This document shows, piece by piece, positions 1-60,470 of a stretch of DNA of 64,000 nucleotides (the stretch's first letter is position 1; each line of letters opens with the position of its first letter). The DNA is from Allolobophora icterica (taxonomy: Eukaryota > Annelida > Clitellata > Crassiclitellata > Lumbricidae). The position numbers and the translations under genes were made by a program. The stretch covers positions 36,801,659 to 36,865,658 of the forward strand of contig OY744614.1 of the NCBI GenBank assembly GCA_963556255.1. The letters run 5' to 3'. The notes beneath the pieces are model-generated. The model saw only the letters and a program-made list of their open reading frames with translations. It had not been told where the DNA came from and searched no databases.

Positions 1-86
1 TTGTTCAAAAAGTGGGGGTACGGTACCCCAGTCCAAAAAATGCGGGGTACGGGTACCCCTCGTAGCCCCCACAAATTACGCCTATG
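1..86 (-). mobile_element. Fragment of a hAT-like MITE with ggggtac motifs
   Basis: Matches, in reverse, the left part of the element at 50418-50611 (cataggcgtaattt end, then repeated gtaccc). It ends at base 86 and is cut by the window edge. It lies in the intron between exons 9 and 10 of gene A. Confidence 0.6.
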
Positions 87-448
87 TATAGCGCCTTTAG
101 CGCTTTAACGATGAGCTGCACTGGCTTCCCAGTCACTTTAGCAGATGCCCGTCGTTGAAGTGTTAAAGGCTCATAAAAGTGCCCACATCACACTAACTGA
201 TGCAAACATCAATGAAAAGAAAAAAGTGACGGATTACAGTGGTCCATCTTGCCCCAGCATTGGGGCAAGGTGCATTTTAAGGCAGTTTGATTCGAGTCAT
301 TTTGGCAAAATTTATCGCAGAACACTAAGTCTTATGAACCTCATTAATTTGTTTTGTTCATCGCGAAATGGAAATGCTTGGACTACCACCATGTTGTCAC
401 CGCATGTCTGCTGATGTTTTGACTTAGCCAGCTTCAGTCCATTACAAC
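87..448. other. Gene A intron 9 sequence
   Basis: Aligns with intron sequence of gene C around 48570-48830 and partly with gene B around 25760-25910 (cgatgagctgca, ttgttttgttcat). No gene or further element seen. Confidence 0.5.
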
Positions 449-611
449 CAGGGGCGTCTACACCATAGAAACCGTGGAGCAAATGCTCCATCCAAGAAAT
501 AGGGGGAGATCTGTCAGTATGTGTGCCACCATTTTAAGGGGGAAGTAATGGGGGGGGGAAGAGACGGGAAGAAGAAGTTGCTCCAATGACTTAGGGGGAT
601 AGACGCCCCTG
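449..611. mobile_element. hAT-type MITE, 163 bp
   Basis: Terminal inverted repeats caggggcgtct / agacgcccctg with a perfect 8-bp target duplication attacaac at 441-448 and 612-619. The interior is G-rich and non-coding. Confidence 0.82.
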
Positions 612-1103
612 ATTACAACTGTGATGCCTCAATAATGGTCAGCCCGCAAACTTCTTGTATATTTCAAACTATATGACATTCTTGAACCTACTACATGGAC
701 AATCCATAACATTTGGTGCAATGTCAGCATAAAACTGATCAAAAGGGTTCCGTCTTGAACCAGCTGGGTGAAAAGCTGGATGGGTTAATATGCACTGTTA
801 ACCCATCTGGCTCAAGCAACCCAAGAGGATTGGGGATTAATCCAGATAGAGGCAGCTCATTAAACATTTCAGTTTGTCTTATGCTGCATCTTTTAAAACC
901 TGGATCACTTACAAATACATAGGGCTAATCCAAACAAACCACCAAATACTCAAGGCCAATCCAGACTAAATCAACATACCCGTCAAATACTCAAGGCCCA
1001 TCCAGACTAAATCATACATACAGCCAAATACTGAAGGCCAGTCTAGACTAAATCAAACATACCGTCAAATACTCAAGGCCAATCCAGACTAAATCAAACA
1101 TAC

Positions 1104-14250
<13,147 letters not shown>

Positions 14251-14419
14251 TTTTGTTTTGATCGCTTGTCCTAATCAGATCTTCGACTTCTCCTTCCTTG
14301 CGAATACCTATTATACGTCTTCCTATAGGCTAACAAAGCAACCGAACTGTAACCCAAATTTAGTATCGAAACCATTCACAGTTGTAGCTATCGACCCAAT
14401 ATATGTAGATGGTTGTAGC

Positions 14420-14575
14420 ACATAAAATGTCCAACGCCGAACTTTTTCTCTCAGTCGAGCGTCGTCGCGATCACCTTTGAGGACTTTAATCAGAAAAGTG
14501 CCGACGCCTACTGTGCTCTCAAGATAGCGCGCACTGAGCACAAGTAGGGGGCGTAGAACTGAGTTTCAACTTCAA
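14420..14575 (-). promoter_or_regulatory. Conserved block upstream of gene A start (5' UTR or promoter candidate)
   Basis: About 150 bases upstream of the ATG are nearly the same at 36920-37075 (gene B) and 57525-57680 (gene C). The block includes a GC-rich stretch with cgcgatcacc and agtgccgacgcctact. Position and conservation suggest core promoter or 5' leader; no clear TATA box is visible. Conservation could also simply reflect recent duplication. Confidence 0.35.
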
Positions 14576-14639
14576 ATCAGTAAAAAAGAACATTTGAATA
14601 TAATACTTAAAAATTGGCTTGCTTGCTTGCTTGCAACAC

Positions 14640-15415
14640 GACGATTAGGACAAATTCGTTTATCGTTACTTAACATTCTCTTGACTTGTTTAAAACTCAA
14701 AAATCCTTAAATATCTACGACATTTATCGTCTCCAATTAGCACTACTAATGTACAAACATTATCGAGGCATTCTGCCTGTAACATTTAGCTCCTATTTCA
14801 CTATAAATGCAAATATCCAGTCATAATACTCGTAATAAGAAAAACTATAGATCCGAGATATGCAATACTAATGTACGCAGCTTCTCCATTCGAGTAAAAG
14901 GCCCACAACTCTGGAATTCAATTGATTCTAACCTACGTGCACTGTGCTCACTAAGTGTTTTTAAGAATGCTTCGGCCTACAGAAATTTTTTGATTGACCA
15001 ATACTAGCTTCATAAAAACATGACTAACTTCATTTTTATTATAGCTGATTGTATGTTAATAAAAATAGATTTCATCTGACTGTCACTCCCAGCTGATCGA
15101 TTTTTATATGCATAATACTAATGACCGGGGATGACTCGATAAGCTATTACAGCTTCTTCTCCTCGGGAATCGTCTTCTAATATGTCTAAACATTTCTTGC
15201 AGTCCTAGTGACTTCAAGCTACATTGATATAATCAGTTCTAAGAATAAAAACAATCTACCTTATACTTTGTATATCATTATGTTACTTACTCTTATAATA
15301 CACGATGTTATAAATAGCTAGTCCACTGAAAAATAGTTCTGTTTGTATTCTGTTTGTAATCGATTTCTGTTTGTATTCGATTTAATAAATGATTTGATTT
15401 GATTTGATTTAGGTG
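14640..15415 (+). mobile_element. CR1-like LINE 3' end with (TGATT)n tail
   Basis: Plus-strand frame ending at 15007 gives the RT C-terminal pattern VRSFSIRVKGPQLWNSIDSN (FSxRxxGPxxWN), then an untranslated stretch and a tgatttgatttgattt tail at about 15387-15410. It interrupts sequence that is continuous in gene B at about 37120; flanking gattagg / gatttagg may be the target duplication. Confidence 0.7.
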
Positions 15416-15774
15416 TCCGACTTGCAATAATGTGAGGGTGGGAATTGTCCGGGGTTCAACCCCCCCTAGTCTTTCTTAGGACTCCACAGTTAAGTCTTCA
15501 ATGCACACCTTAGGGGTCGTTCTCAACCCCCTCAGTTGTGCTAGTGTGATTTAGCATTAGTTTACTTTGAGTCTCTGACAAAGAGAAGAAACTTCCATGG
15601 TGTATCACGCATGCATTTTTGACTTTTCTCAACAAAGGAATTGACTTTGATTCGAGTCTGACTTGTGAAAATGCTAGCGTTGAAATCAGCTGCTTTCAAA
15701 TTTCGTTGACATCAGTTTGCAAAATACGGATAAAATGTTCAACCCCGACCCCAATCTTTTTCTACAGTTCCAAC

Positions 15775-16030
15775 AGTGATGTGGTCATGTGGATTTCAGG
15801 CATGCAGATACATAGGCCTATACAGAGACGTGCTTTTGCAATGGTGGGTCCTGTGACATGGAATAGGCTCTCTCTGGACCTGCGCTTGCACTCCAGAACT
15901 CTTTCCAATGTTTTATACTGGCCTAAAACCTGTCTTGTTTGTCCGTGCTGGAGTCGGGAGCACCTCTGAGTAGCTCCCTTGAAGATATGCAATATAAATA
16001 TCCGAGTGAATGAACGAAAGAATACATAAC
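15775..16030 (+). mobile_element. LINE 3' end upstream of gene A
   Basis: Carries the conserved AFAMVGPVTWNRLSLDLRLH tail and the cgggagcacctctgagtagc 3' end with a gtgaatgaacgaaag tail. Orthologous copies lie upstream of B (38440-38825) and C (58695-58920 plus 60470-60510), so this insertion is older than the duplications. Confidence 0.7.
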
Positions 16031-17187
16031 CAAACGAATTAACGAAACCAATTAGGCTACATGTAAATTTGCTCGGCTCGCATGCGTGAAATGCAGCACC
16101 GCTGTTCACGACGTAGGCCCTATAGGCCTATACTATAGAGGAAATCATCACACGACAGGCTTTCCACCGTTTACATCGTAGGGTGTTGCTTCGTCTACGC
16201 TACGCGTCTCCGGCACTCTATTTAACTAGCATCATGAGAAAACCTCGTCGTTGTATTTCCCGTACTTAGGGAATTGAGGTTTAACGAAGGTACCATAAAC
16301 TTAGGACACTGACGTAAAGTGGCTGATTTTTGATTTGCAATTAAATACTGGACAGCCGAAAGGAGTTGAAAGAAAGTCTTACTATTTTAAATTGAATTTT
16401 AAAATAAATCGTCAATGTATAAGAAATGAATTAAACCCAGTCAAACAACTTAAATATAAAACTATTATTTAATTCAAGCATTACTTATATATATATATCA
16501 TTATATATATCATTATATATTAGGGTGGTGCTCAAAAACGTTATTTTGTGGAAATGGATGGGACAGCCCCTAGTTATGTTCCTTTTGATATACTAAGCTA
16601 GTGTGCAAAATATTATAAAAATATTCCATCATTTAGGGGTGCCACATGAGATGACAAGTTTTCAAAATTTTAGACAAGGAATGTAAGCACAATTGTGATA
16701 ATATAATCGATATTCTTTTGTATTTTGTGAAACCGAAAGTAAATTTCAAATTGCTAGGTTTAAGGCACAATACTTAAAGAGTATTTTTGAGCATAATTGA
16801 ACTCTGTCAGTTTGATTCAAGAATAAAATATTTATTAGTCCATTTTTGTGACCATTAACTTCTTGGGGTCCGGATACTTTTTCCAATGTTCGGACACCAC
16901 ATGGAGCAAAGCCTGCTTTTGACCTTCATCCTTGGTCAGTATTTGATTGTATTCTTGGATCAGTGCCAATCCCCTTTCTGCTCTATCATTCACCACACTC
17001 AACCTTTCTGATGACGCTCCAAATAAATAATTAAAATAATAATAACACGGACAATTTCTATAGCGCCGTAACATGACCATGTCGCTACAAGATGCTGTCC
17101 TGTTTCCACGAAGTTGAATCTTTCTCCAGCCAATCAATGGGTATGCACAGTATTCATCTTGTTTGAAGTCACAAAATCTCAAGAGTA

Positions 17188-17285
17188 CATTCATTCATTC
17201 ATTCATTCATTCATTCATTCATAACGGGCATTTATATAGCGCCTCTTCAAGGAGTACTACTCAGAGGTGCTCCCGACTACATGAA
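17188..17285 (-). mobile_element. Short LINE/SINE 3' end nested in the hAT-like element
   Basis: An (attc)n run, then catttatatagcgcctcttc and cagaggtgctcccgac. Only the last 100 bases of the element are present. Confidence 0.65.
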
Positions 17286-17614
17286 GCTGTGTGTACAGTA
17301 ATTTGTGGACATTTGGATGGAATGCCAACACCAACTTTGGTTCTCATCGTTTGCACCAACAAGGCCTTGGAAGCAGCATCAATGCAGTCATCGAAAAAGC
17401 AGAAATCGACCAAATCCTCACTGAGGTACCAAGCATGACGGAAAGTGCCTTTAGAGTAGAGTGTGAAGCTGTGAACCATGATCTGAGATAATCAAAGCAG
17501 ATGAACAGGTTAAGGGAACGTAGCAAATTTATTTTCCAGAAGGTAATTCGCAATTGAGATCGCAAAAGGAATACTTCGTGAGAATAGATGGCCTTGGCCA
17601 TCCACCTGGCCCTA

Positions 17615-17925
17615 TACATCAATCAATCAATCATTTATATAGCGCCCCTTCAAGGACGCTACTCAGGGGCGCTCCTAGCCCAACCCCGACGAAAGAGAAC
17701 AGTCTTTAGAGCAGAGAAGAAAGCGGTGAATGAGTTACGAGGAAGAGACCGCAGCTCAGGAAGAAGCCCATTCCAAATTGTGGGTCCAACCACGGAGAAA
17801 GCGCGCTGCTGCATAGTAGCGGTGTGTGCACAAGGGACAGAGAGATCACCACGGGTGGCAGAGCGAAGAGAGCGGTGACATGACACCAGAGGCTGTAATA
17901 TGCAACCCTCAAGGTGGGACATGAC
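17615..17925 (-). mobile_element. LINE 3' end nested in the hAT-like element
   Basis: (atca)n tail, tatagcgccccttcaagg, then the minus-strand frame VVGPTIWNGLLPELRSLPRN and TVLFRRGW. Close relative of the copy at 1680-2340. Confidence 0.7.
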
Positions 17926-19075
17926 CTATGTAGATCAGTGCAAGTTCCAAGGGCTCTAGATAATCATCACGAGGCTGGCTGTCTTTCTGCAAACATTCCA
18001 CTTCAAATTCAATAGCGTCTTCCATCATTTCGTTGTTATTGTTAAACTGCAATTTCATCATCTGACAAACCATCAGCAAGCATGTCATGGACGATCAAAG
18101 GCAGTGCATCCTGACATCGTTTAAGCATAGGTATTTCAGGTCCAGGAAATGGTCCAACCAAAGCATTGAAAACATCTCCAAGGACAACTTTTAAAATGTG
18201 ATTAATTTTAAATCGATTATGAATTATGTGGGATAGTGTGAGTAAGTAAGTAAATAAATAATTAAACTTTAGAAAAGCCTTAAATGTACAGACTACAAAA
18301 GTTCAGAAAATTGTTAAAAAATTGCCAATTTATTTACTCCTCAGCTCCAGTTGGTTCCAATTTATATATTTATTATTTAATTTTTTATTTATAAACAAAT
18401 CATCAGAGAATATGGTATCCAACAATCTATGGTGCATCACACTCATTACATAATTACAGTAATGAAATAATAGGTTCTAGAAGTGATGAACTTTCATCCA
18501 GCTCCTGAAAAACTAAGAAAGTTGATTTTTACGGCTTCAATTATGCATGGTGTCTTCTGCAAAACTTGAGTTGTCATGTGGCACGCCTAAATAATGGAAT
18601 ATTTTAAAAAGATTTTGCACATGAGTTTCTACTACCAATACGAACAGAACTAGGGGGTGTCCCGGGCATTATTTAAAAAAAACTTTTTTCACTACCACCC
18701 TATTATATATATATATATTATATAACCGAGTTCTACCTTCAGAGCCCAACTGCGGTCCGTCCGTCACACTGACATGGCAATTATTAACTGTAATTAACAT
18801 GTTATGCAATAATTGAATTGTTTCAGTTGGCACGAAATGTCATTATCCTCCATGCATAACTGTAGGCCTACTCAAAATTCCATGTTCTTTCGTTACCACC
18901 AAGAGTGTAAATTATCATAAAGTCACCGCTTTGAACACAGCAATCTAAATGTTTCGGGACACGACACACACACGATTTGTGCAACTGTTTCAGCTAGTGC
19001 ATTTCTTGACAACCTAGAAAACACTGACTGTATTTCGTACCAAAACTAAGTAACAAAAGTGGCATTTTCATTCTT

Positions 19076-36753
<17,678 letters not shown>

Positions 36754-36919
36754 TTTATTTTGACGGCTTGTCCTAACCAGACCTTCGACGTCTCCTTCCT
36801 TGCAAATGCCTCTTAGACGTCTTCCTCTGCTAACAAAACAACCGAACTGTAGCACAAATTTAGTATCGAAACCATTCACAGTTATAGCTATCGACCCTAT
36901 ATTAACGTCGATGGTTATA

Positions 36920-37075
36920 ATTTCCAACGCCCAAGTTTTGTTCTCAGACGAACGACGTCGCGATCACCTTCGAGGACTTTAATCAGAAAAGTGTCGACGC
37001 CTACTGTGCTCTTAAGATAGCTTCACTGAGCACAAGTGGGGGGCGTAGAACTGAGTTTCAGCATCAATTTAGTTT
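36920..37075 (-). promoter_or_regulatory. Conserved block upstream of gene B start
   Basis: Counterpart of the block at 14420-14575, with the same order and similar distance to the start Met. Promoter or 5' leader function is inferred only. Confidence 0.35.
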
Positions 37076-37336
37076 AAAAAAATTTGAATCTAAATTTTCT
37101 TGCTTGCTTCACACATGACGATTGAGTGTCCGACTCGCAATAATTTGCAGGGTGGGTTTTTTCGAAGGTTGGAGGTTCAGCGCTCTAGTATTTCTTAGGA
37201 TTCCACAGTAAAGTCTTCATTGCACACACACGGGGTCGTTTCCAACCCCTCAGTTGTGCTTGTGCGATTTAGCATTAGTTTACTCTGAGTCTCTGACAAA
37301 GAGTAGAAAATTTAATTTCCATGGTGTATCATCGGA

Positions 37337-38262
37337 CAATAGATAAAGCGAAGCTTTATCTGTTCTGTGGTATCATGCATAGTCTTGTTGTCCCCGAAAC
37401 CAAGGTCTTGGCCTCGAGTGCACTCGAGTTCATTTTTAAAAGTCTTGGTCTTGGGCTTGAGACCAAAAGTCTTGGTCTTGGTCTTGAGGTTTCAGGTCTT
37501 GGTCTTGGTCTTGAGGTTCAAAGTCTTGGTCTTGGTCTCTCAAGACCAAGACCAAGACTGGGCTGTCAGTATGAACAGTCACTTAACAAAACTCAAGAAT
37601 TTAAAACTTTATCAAACATGATTGTTTGCGTCATACGACAGAGGCCTACGGACTGATACGTCTTGTTGGTAAGAAAAACACCGGCAGTAGCAACAGTTAT
37701 GCTGTATCTGGAATCCGAGACTTGTTTCTGAAGCCAGATGGTCAGATAAACCATGGGAGGATTAAAATAGACACGATTTGTACATTTACATCCACTGCTT
37801 GAAAAGCTACTATGTGTGCCAGTGTCTTCAGCACCTGTAGAAGGTCTTTTTCACATGGCGGAATTTTTTTAGACCCACAAGGCACGTCTTGGTAAGAAAA
37901 TCCTGAGAGAATTTTTTTTATAAAATACAAAAGACATTTTGGAATAACATTTTGCATGAAGGACTTTTGTAAATACAAATTCGGAATTCTCTGCAGTCTG
38001 CGTTTAAAGTTAATTTTGTTTGAATAAATTAAAAGACTCACAATTTCATTATAACAGCGAGTATTCCGACTTGACAATTTTTTTAGCAAGGAATAGAAGT
38101 CTTGACCTGATTGCGAATTTTTGGCTTTTGGTCTCGGTCTTGGTCTTGAGGTTCAAAGTCTTGTCCTTGGTCTTGAGGTTCAAAATCTTGGTCTTGAGGT
38201 TCAAAGTCTTGGTCTTGGTTTTGAGGTTTAAGGTCTTGACAGTTGACACCAAGACGCCATGC
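37337..38262. repeat. Insertion with two ggtcttggtcttgaggttc minisatellite arrays
   Basis: Genes A and C read straight through here (ggtgtatcat to atgcatttttga). The two arrays at 37402-37560 and 38119-38240 are built on ggtcttgaggttcaaagtctt-like units of about 18-24 bases, and the first begins with an inverted cctcgagtgcactcgag palindrome. Probably a DNA element; class unknown. Confidence 0.6.
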
Positions 38263-38439
38263 ATGCATTTTTGAATTTTATCAACAAAGGAATTGGTTTT
38301 GATTCGAGTCTGTCTGACTTGCAAAACTGCTAGCGTGCAAATCAACTGCTTTCAAATGTCGTTGACACCAATTTTCAAAATACGGATAAAATGTTCAACC
38401 CCAGTCTTTTTTCTACACTTCTCACACTGAAAATGTGGT

Positions 38440-38825
38440 CGTGTGGATTACAGATATGCAGATACATATACATAGCCGTGCCTTTGCAATGGTGGGCCCG
38501 GCGACATGGAATGGGCTCCACTGGACCTGCGCTTGCTCCCCAGAACTCTTTCCGATATGTTTTATACTAGCCTAACAACTTTCTTGTTTGGCCGCGTTGG
38601 AGTCTTGAGCATAGGCTTAGACTCGGGGGGGGGCATCCGGGGCACATGCCCCCCCAATAATCGAGATGGACTGTACATCCAATGCACCAACTGTAGTATG
38701 AATCACCAAATGCCCCTGTCAATATTTTGGACAAGTTTACGCCAGTGGTCGGGAGCACCTCTGAGTAGCTACCTTGAAGAAATGCTATATAAACATCCGA
38801 ACGACTGAATGAATACATAGCCAAA
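38440..38825 (+). mobile_element. LINE 3' end upstream of gene B
   Basis: Orthologue of 15775-16030, with LDLRLLPRTLSDMFY and the caagaaatgctatataaaca-type 3' end. Split by the small MITE at 38610-38747. Confidence 0.7.
38610..38747. mobile_element. Small hAT-like MITE nested in a LINE end, 138 bp
   Basis: Ends cataggcttagact / aagtttacgccagtg; flanks gtcttgag / gtcgggag (6 of 8 match). The LINE end is uninterrupted here in A and C. Confidence 0.55.
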
Positions 38826-39682
38826 AGCAAATAATTAACCAGTTAAACTTCCTCGACTCGCATGCGTGAAATGCAGCACCGCCAATCACGACGTATAGCC
38901 TACTAGATGCCCTATATAGAGCAAACTTCAAAGCATTACACGACAGGAATTAGTCAACCACATTTCCTCTGTATACATCTTAGGGCATTGCTTCGTCAAC
39001 GCTATACGCGTCTCCGGCATTCTATTTCACTAGTATCATGAGAAAAACCTAGTCGTTGTATTTCCCGTACTTAGGGAAATGAGGTTAAACAAAGGTACCG
39101 TAAACTTAGGACATTGACCTAAAGAGGCTGCTCTTTGAGTTGCAGTTAATTACTGGATAGCGGAAAAGAGGTTGAAAGAAAAGTCTTACTATTTCAAATT
39201 GAATTTTAAAATAAACCATTAAAGTATAAGAGACGAATTAAACCCAGTCAAACAACTTAAATATAAAACTATTATTCATTTCAAGCATTACTTAAATATA
39301 CATACAGTTTATAAAACATAACCAGGTTCTATAGGGCCTACCTTCAAAGCCCAATTGTGGTTGGTCCGTCACACTTATAGGGCCTCGTTGTTTACCAGAC
39401 AATTATTAACTGCAATTAACATGTTATGCAATAATTAAATTGTTTCATTTGGCACGAAATTTCATATATCGTCCAGGCATAACTGTACTCAAAATTCCTT
39501 GTTATTTCATTACCATCAAGAGTGTTAATTATCATAAAGTGACCGCTTTGGGCACAACAATCTAAATGCTTCGGGACACGACACACACGATTTGTGCAAC
39601 TGTTTCAACTAGTGCATTTCTAGTCAACGTACAAAATACCGAACGTACTTCGAACCAAACCTAAATTTAAAAAATGGCATTT

Positions 39683-57344
<17,662 letters not shown>

Positions 57345-57524
57345 TTTTGTTTTGACGGCTTGCCCTGATCAGATCTTCGACTTCTCCTTCTTTGCAAACG
57401 CCTCTTAGACTTCTTCCTATAGGCCTAGGCTAACAAAGCAACCGAACTATAGCACAAATTTAGTATCCGAACCATTCACAGTTATAGCCATCGACCCAAA
57501 ATACGTCGATGGTTATAGCACATA

Positions 57525-57680
57525 AAATGTCCAACACCGAAGTTTTGTTCTCTGTCAATCGTCGTCGCGATCACCTTCGAGGACTTTAGTCAGAAAAGTG
57601 CCGACGCCTACTATGCTCTTAAGATAGCGTGCACTGAGCACAACTGGGGGGCGTAGAGCTGCGTTTCAGCTTCATATTAG
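57525..57680 (-). promoter_or_regulatory. Conserved block upstream of gene C start
   Basis: Third copy of the upstream block. Just beyond it, at about 57735, the sequence is interrupted by a LINE 3' end, which limits any conserved proximal promoter to about 400 bases from the start. Confidence 0.35.
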
Positions 57681-57734
57681 TAAAGAAATAGACATTTTAA
57701 TCTAACACTTAAAAATTGGCTTGCTTGCTTGCAA

Positions 57735-58325
57735 CACGATTGCATTGCATTGTATTCGGATATCTATAAAGCGTTTCTAGCGGGAGGGCGATTCCCAGTG
57801 CGAGAGACCAGAAAGAAAAAAGCAAGTTTTAAGAAAGGTAAAAGAGGAAGAGACGTTACCTGAGAGAATAGAAGAACGAACGAACGGAAGAAGCTCCTTC
57901 CAAAGAGCACGGCAAATGGAAGCAAAAGACAGATTGAGCCAGTGAATTCCTGTAACGGAGAACGAGGAGGTCCAAACGGTCATAGGAACGAAGGGGACAA
58001 AGTGAAGCAGTAGAGTGAGGGCGATGAATTAGGTCCCGTAAATATTTCGGAGCGAAACCAAGTTGAGCCTTAGAGACAACGATTACGACCTTGAATTGGA
58101 TGCGGGCAGAAAGCGGGAGCCAGTAGAGTTCTTCTGCCATAAAGGTGGTGATGTGAGAGAATCGAGGCAATTAATCTAGCAGCAGCATTGAGAACGGATT
58201 AAAGAGGAGCAAGACAGACCTTGGGAAGACCATTGAGGAGGGAATTACAGTAGTCAAGTCTAGAGCAGACAAATGCATAGACAATCGAAGTGAAAATTGG
58301 AGATGATACAGAGCGAGGGATGAGT
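57735..58325 (-). mobile_element. LINE 3' end upstream of gene C
   Basis: Minus-strand ELYWLPLSARIQFKVVIVVS, AQLGFAPKYLRDLIHR and SYDRLDLLV, then agaaacgctttatagatatc and a tacaatgcaatgcaat-type tail. Same superfamily as 47590-48195. Confidence 0.75.
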
Positions 58326-58694
58326 GTCCGACTTGCAATAATGTGCAGGGAGGGAATTGTCGGGAGGGGGTTGGAGGTTCAACCCCTAGTCTTTCTTATG
58401 ACCCCACAGTTAAGTCTTCATTGCACGCCCAGAGGGTCGTTTCCATCCCCCTCAGTTATGCTACTGTGATTTAGCTTTAGTTTACTCTGAGTTTCTGACA
58501 AAGAGAAAAAATTTCCATGGTGTATCATGTATGCATTTTTGAATTTTCTCAACAGAGGAATTGATTTTGATTCGAGTCTAATAATTTGCAAAACTACTAG
58601 CGTGCAAATCAACTGCTTTCAAATGTCGTTGACACCAATTTGCAAAATACGGATAAAATATTTGCAAAATACGGATAAAATGTTCAACCACTGA

Positions 58695-58920
58695 TAATGT
58701 GGTCGTGTTGATTGCAGGCATGCAGATACATATACATAGCAGTGTCTTTGCAATGGTGGGCTGCGACATGGAATAGGCTCCCTGTGGACCTGCGTTTGCA
58801 CCCCAGAACTCTTTCCGATATGTTTTATACTGGCCTAAAACCTGTCTTGTTTGGCCTCCCGGAGTCGGGAGCACCTCCCAGTAGCTTCCTTGAAGAAATG
58901 CTTTATAATCGTAATCGTAA
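58695..58920 (+). mobile_element. LINE 3' end upstream of gene C, split by a CR1 insertion
   Basis: Orthologue of 15775-16030 (NRLPVDLRLHPRTLSDMFY). The final gaatgaatgaatacataa tail is found again at about 60490-60510, on the other side of the CR1 copy. Confidence 0.7.
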
Positions 58921-60470
58921 TCGTAATCTCCAAACTTCTAAAGCGCCACTCGAAGGCCAATAGGCACCAGGCTATTCACGAGCTCTACGTCAGATCAGAG
59001 GGGGTTTCCAGAGAGTAGTCCAAAAGAGGTCCGAGTCCGATTTCCAGGAGACCAAACCAAATCAAAGGGAGTTTCCAGAGAGTAGTCCAAAAGAGGTCCA
59101 AGTCCGATTTCCAGGGTACCAGATCAAGAGAGGCAGAGCAGCTGTCAAGGCGGGTGTCGTTTACGGCGAGAATAATTGAAAGGCGGAGGATCAGATGAGT
59201 CAGGGTAGGAGTATTTGAAAAGGTGAGACTTCAGTTTTGAGTGGAAAGCCCGGGTGGTGATAGATAGAGGAACATGAGGAGGAGGATGAAGGACGGGTTG
59301 CAATGATGATGGAGGCACTGAGAAACTGCGGAATTCAGAAAGGAGATCATTCCAGAGGCGTGGTGCTGTGATGGATATGGCTCGGTTGGAGAACTTGAGG
59401 TGAGTAGTGACTGGGGGTCGAGAAAGACTTAGATAGGACGATGATCGAGTGGAGCTGGTTGTCTGAATGGTGAAGAGATCGCGAAGGTACTTTGGCTGGG
59501 AATATTGTAGGGAGTTGTAGGTTAGTGATAGAACTTTGTAGTGGATTCGCTCTGGGATTTTTAACCAATGGAGTGATTTGACATGATGATGTTTGGGCGT
59601 TCTAATGACAGCTCTGGCTAGTGAGTTTTGGATAAGCTGTAGATGCTTGATTTGAGTTGACTCAAGATTGAAGAAAAGAGAATTGCAGTAATCAAGCTTT
59701 GAATGAACAATGGAGGTAGCAATGGTGGAGGCAGTTTTAAGGTCAAGCATGGGTCGTATGCGTCGGAGGTCACGAATGTGCAATTGTGCATGAAGCAGGA
59801 GCGCGAGAGGTTGGAGATGTGGTTAGAGAAGGAGAGGTGTGGATCAAAAATAACACCAAGATTGCGAACAGGGGAGTCAGAGGTGAAGGTGAGAGACGAT
59901 GAGTTAGTCGAAAGGTTTATCGAAGGATCAGGGATTTTCTCGATTTGATCAGGAAGGCCTAGGATGATGAATTCAGTTTTGGAAGGGTTAAGGCAGAGGA
60001 GATTGGATGACATCCACTGTGAAATAAGGTTAACCACGTTGAGTAGTTGTGTGATGACGGTGGAAAAAGAGCCTGGAGAGAAGGATATGAAGAGTTGGGT
60101 GTCATATGCATAGAGATGGTGGTCGACAGAGGAGGATTTTATGAGATGACTTAAAGGAGTGGTATAAAGGATGAAAAGTAGAGGACCCAGGACGGAGCCT
60201 TGAGGGACACCACAGGAAAGAGGGAGGGGTCGTGAGCAGTGGCTGGAGGCTTTAACGGAGAAGGATCGGGAAGACAAGTAGGACTGGAACCAGAGTAGAG
60301 CAGTGCCAGAGACGCCAAACCAAGAAGATAGTCGTTGAAGAAGGAAGCTGTGATCGATGATGTCAAATGCGGCGGAGATGTCAAGAAGACAGAGGCTTGC
60401 TGATGGCTGACGGCAGAGACCAGTTTATTGTACAGAGAGGCAAGTAAAGTTTCTGTGGAGTGGTGTTTAT
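58907..60470 (-). mobile_element. CR1-like LINE, 3' half of the reverse transcriptase
   Basis: The best preserved retroelement in the window. Minus-strand frames give HHSTETLLASLYNKLVSAVS, DISAAFDIIDHSFLLQRL (catalytic motif A), LSCGVPQGSVLGPLLFILYT (motif B) and HHLYAYDTQLFISF (motif C region, AYDT where active enzymes have ADD(T)). The C-terminal part follows with DYCNSLFFNL and APRLWNDLL. There are one or two frameshifts. The 3' tail is tacgattacgattacgat at about 58907-58927. The 5' end is truncated. Confidence 0.85.

Larger units (their letters stand above)
16521..18702 (-). mobile_element. 2.2-kb hAT-like transposon remnant with ORF fragment
   Basis: Inverted ends tagggtggtgctcaaaaacg and tagggtggtagtgaaaaaag, with an 8-bp duplication ttatatat at 16513-16520 and 18703-18710. 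On the minus strand 17194-16835 encodes a fragment with SERLSVVNDRAERGLALIQE and LTKDEGQKQ, a pattern I associate with uncharacterised transposon proteins of invertebrates. Further coding relics occur at about 18190-17940. It is broken by LINE insertions at about 17188 and 17615. Dead copy. Confidence 0.72.
14251..19075. other. Intergenic region between genes B (3' end) and A (5' start)
   Basis: 4.8 kb holding the upstream block of gene A, a CR1-like LINE end, a second LINE end, a 2.2-kb hAT-like element and the 3' flank of gene B. No host gene is supported. Confidence 0.7.
36754..39682. other. Intergenic region between genes C (3' end) and B (5' start)
   Basis: 2.9 kb: upstream block of gene B, the minisatellite-bearing insertion, an old LINE end with a small MITE, and the 3' flank of gene C. 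No host gene seen. Confidence 0.7.

Noticed and set aside
59145..60277. Host protein-coding gene on the minus strand
   Set aside because: Reverse-transcriptase motifs, frameshifts and a microsatellite-like tail identify a truncated CR1-like LINE.
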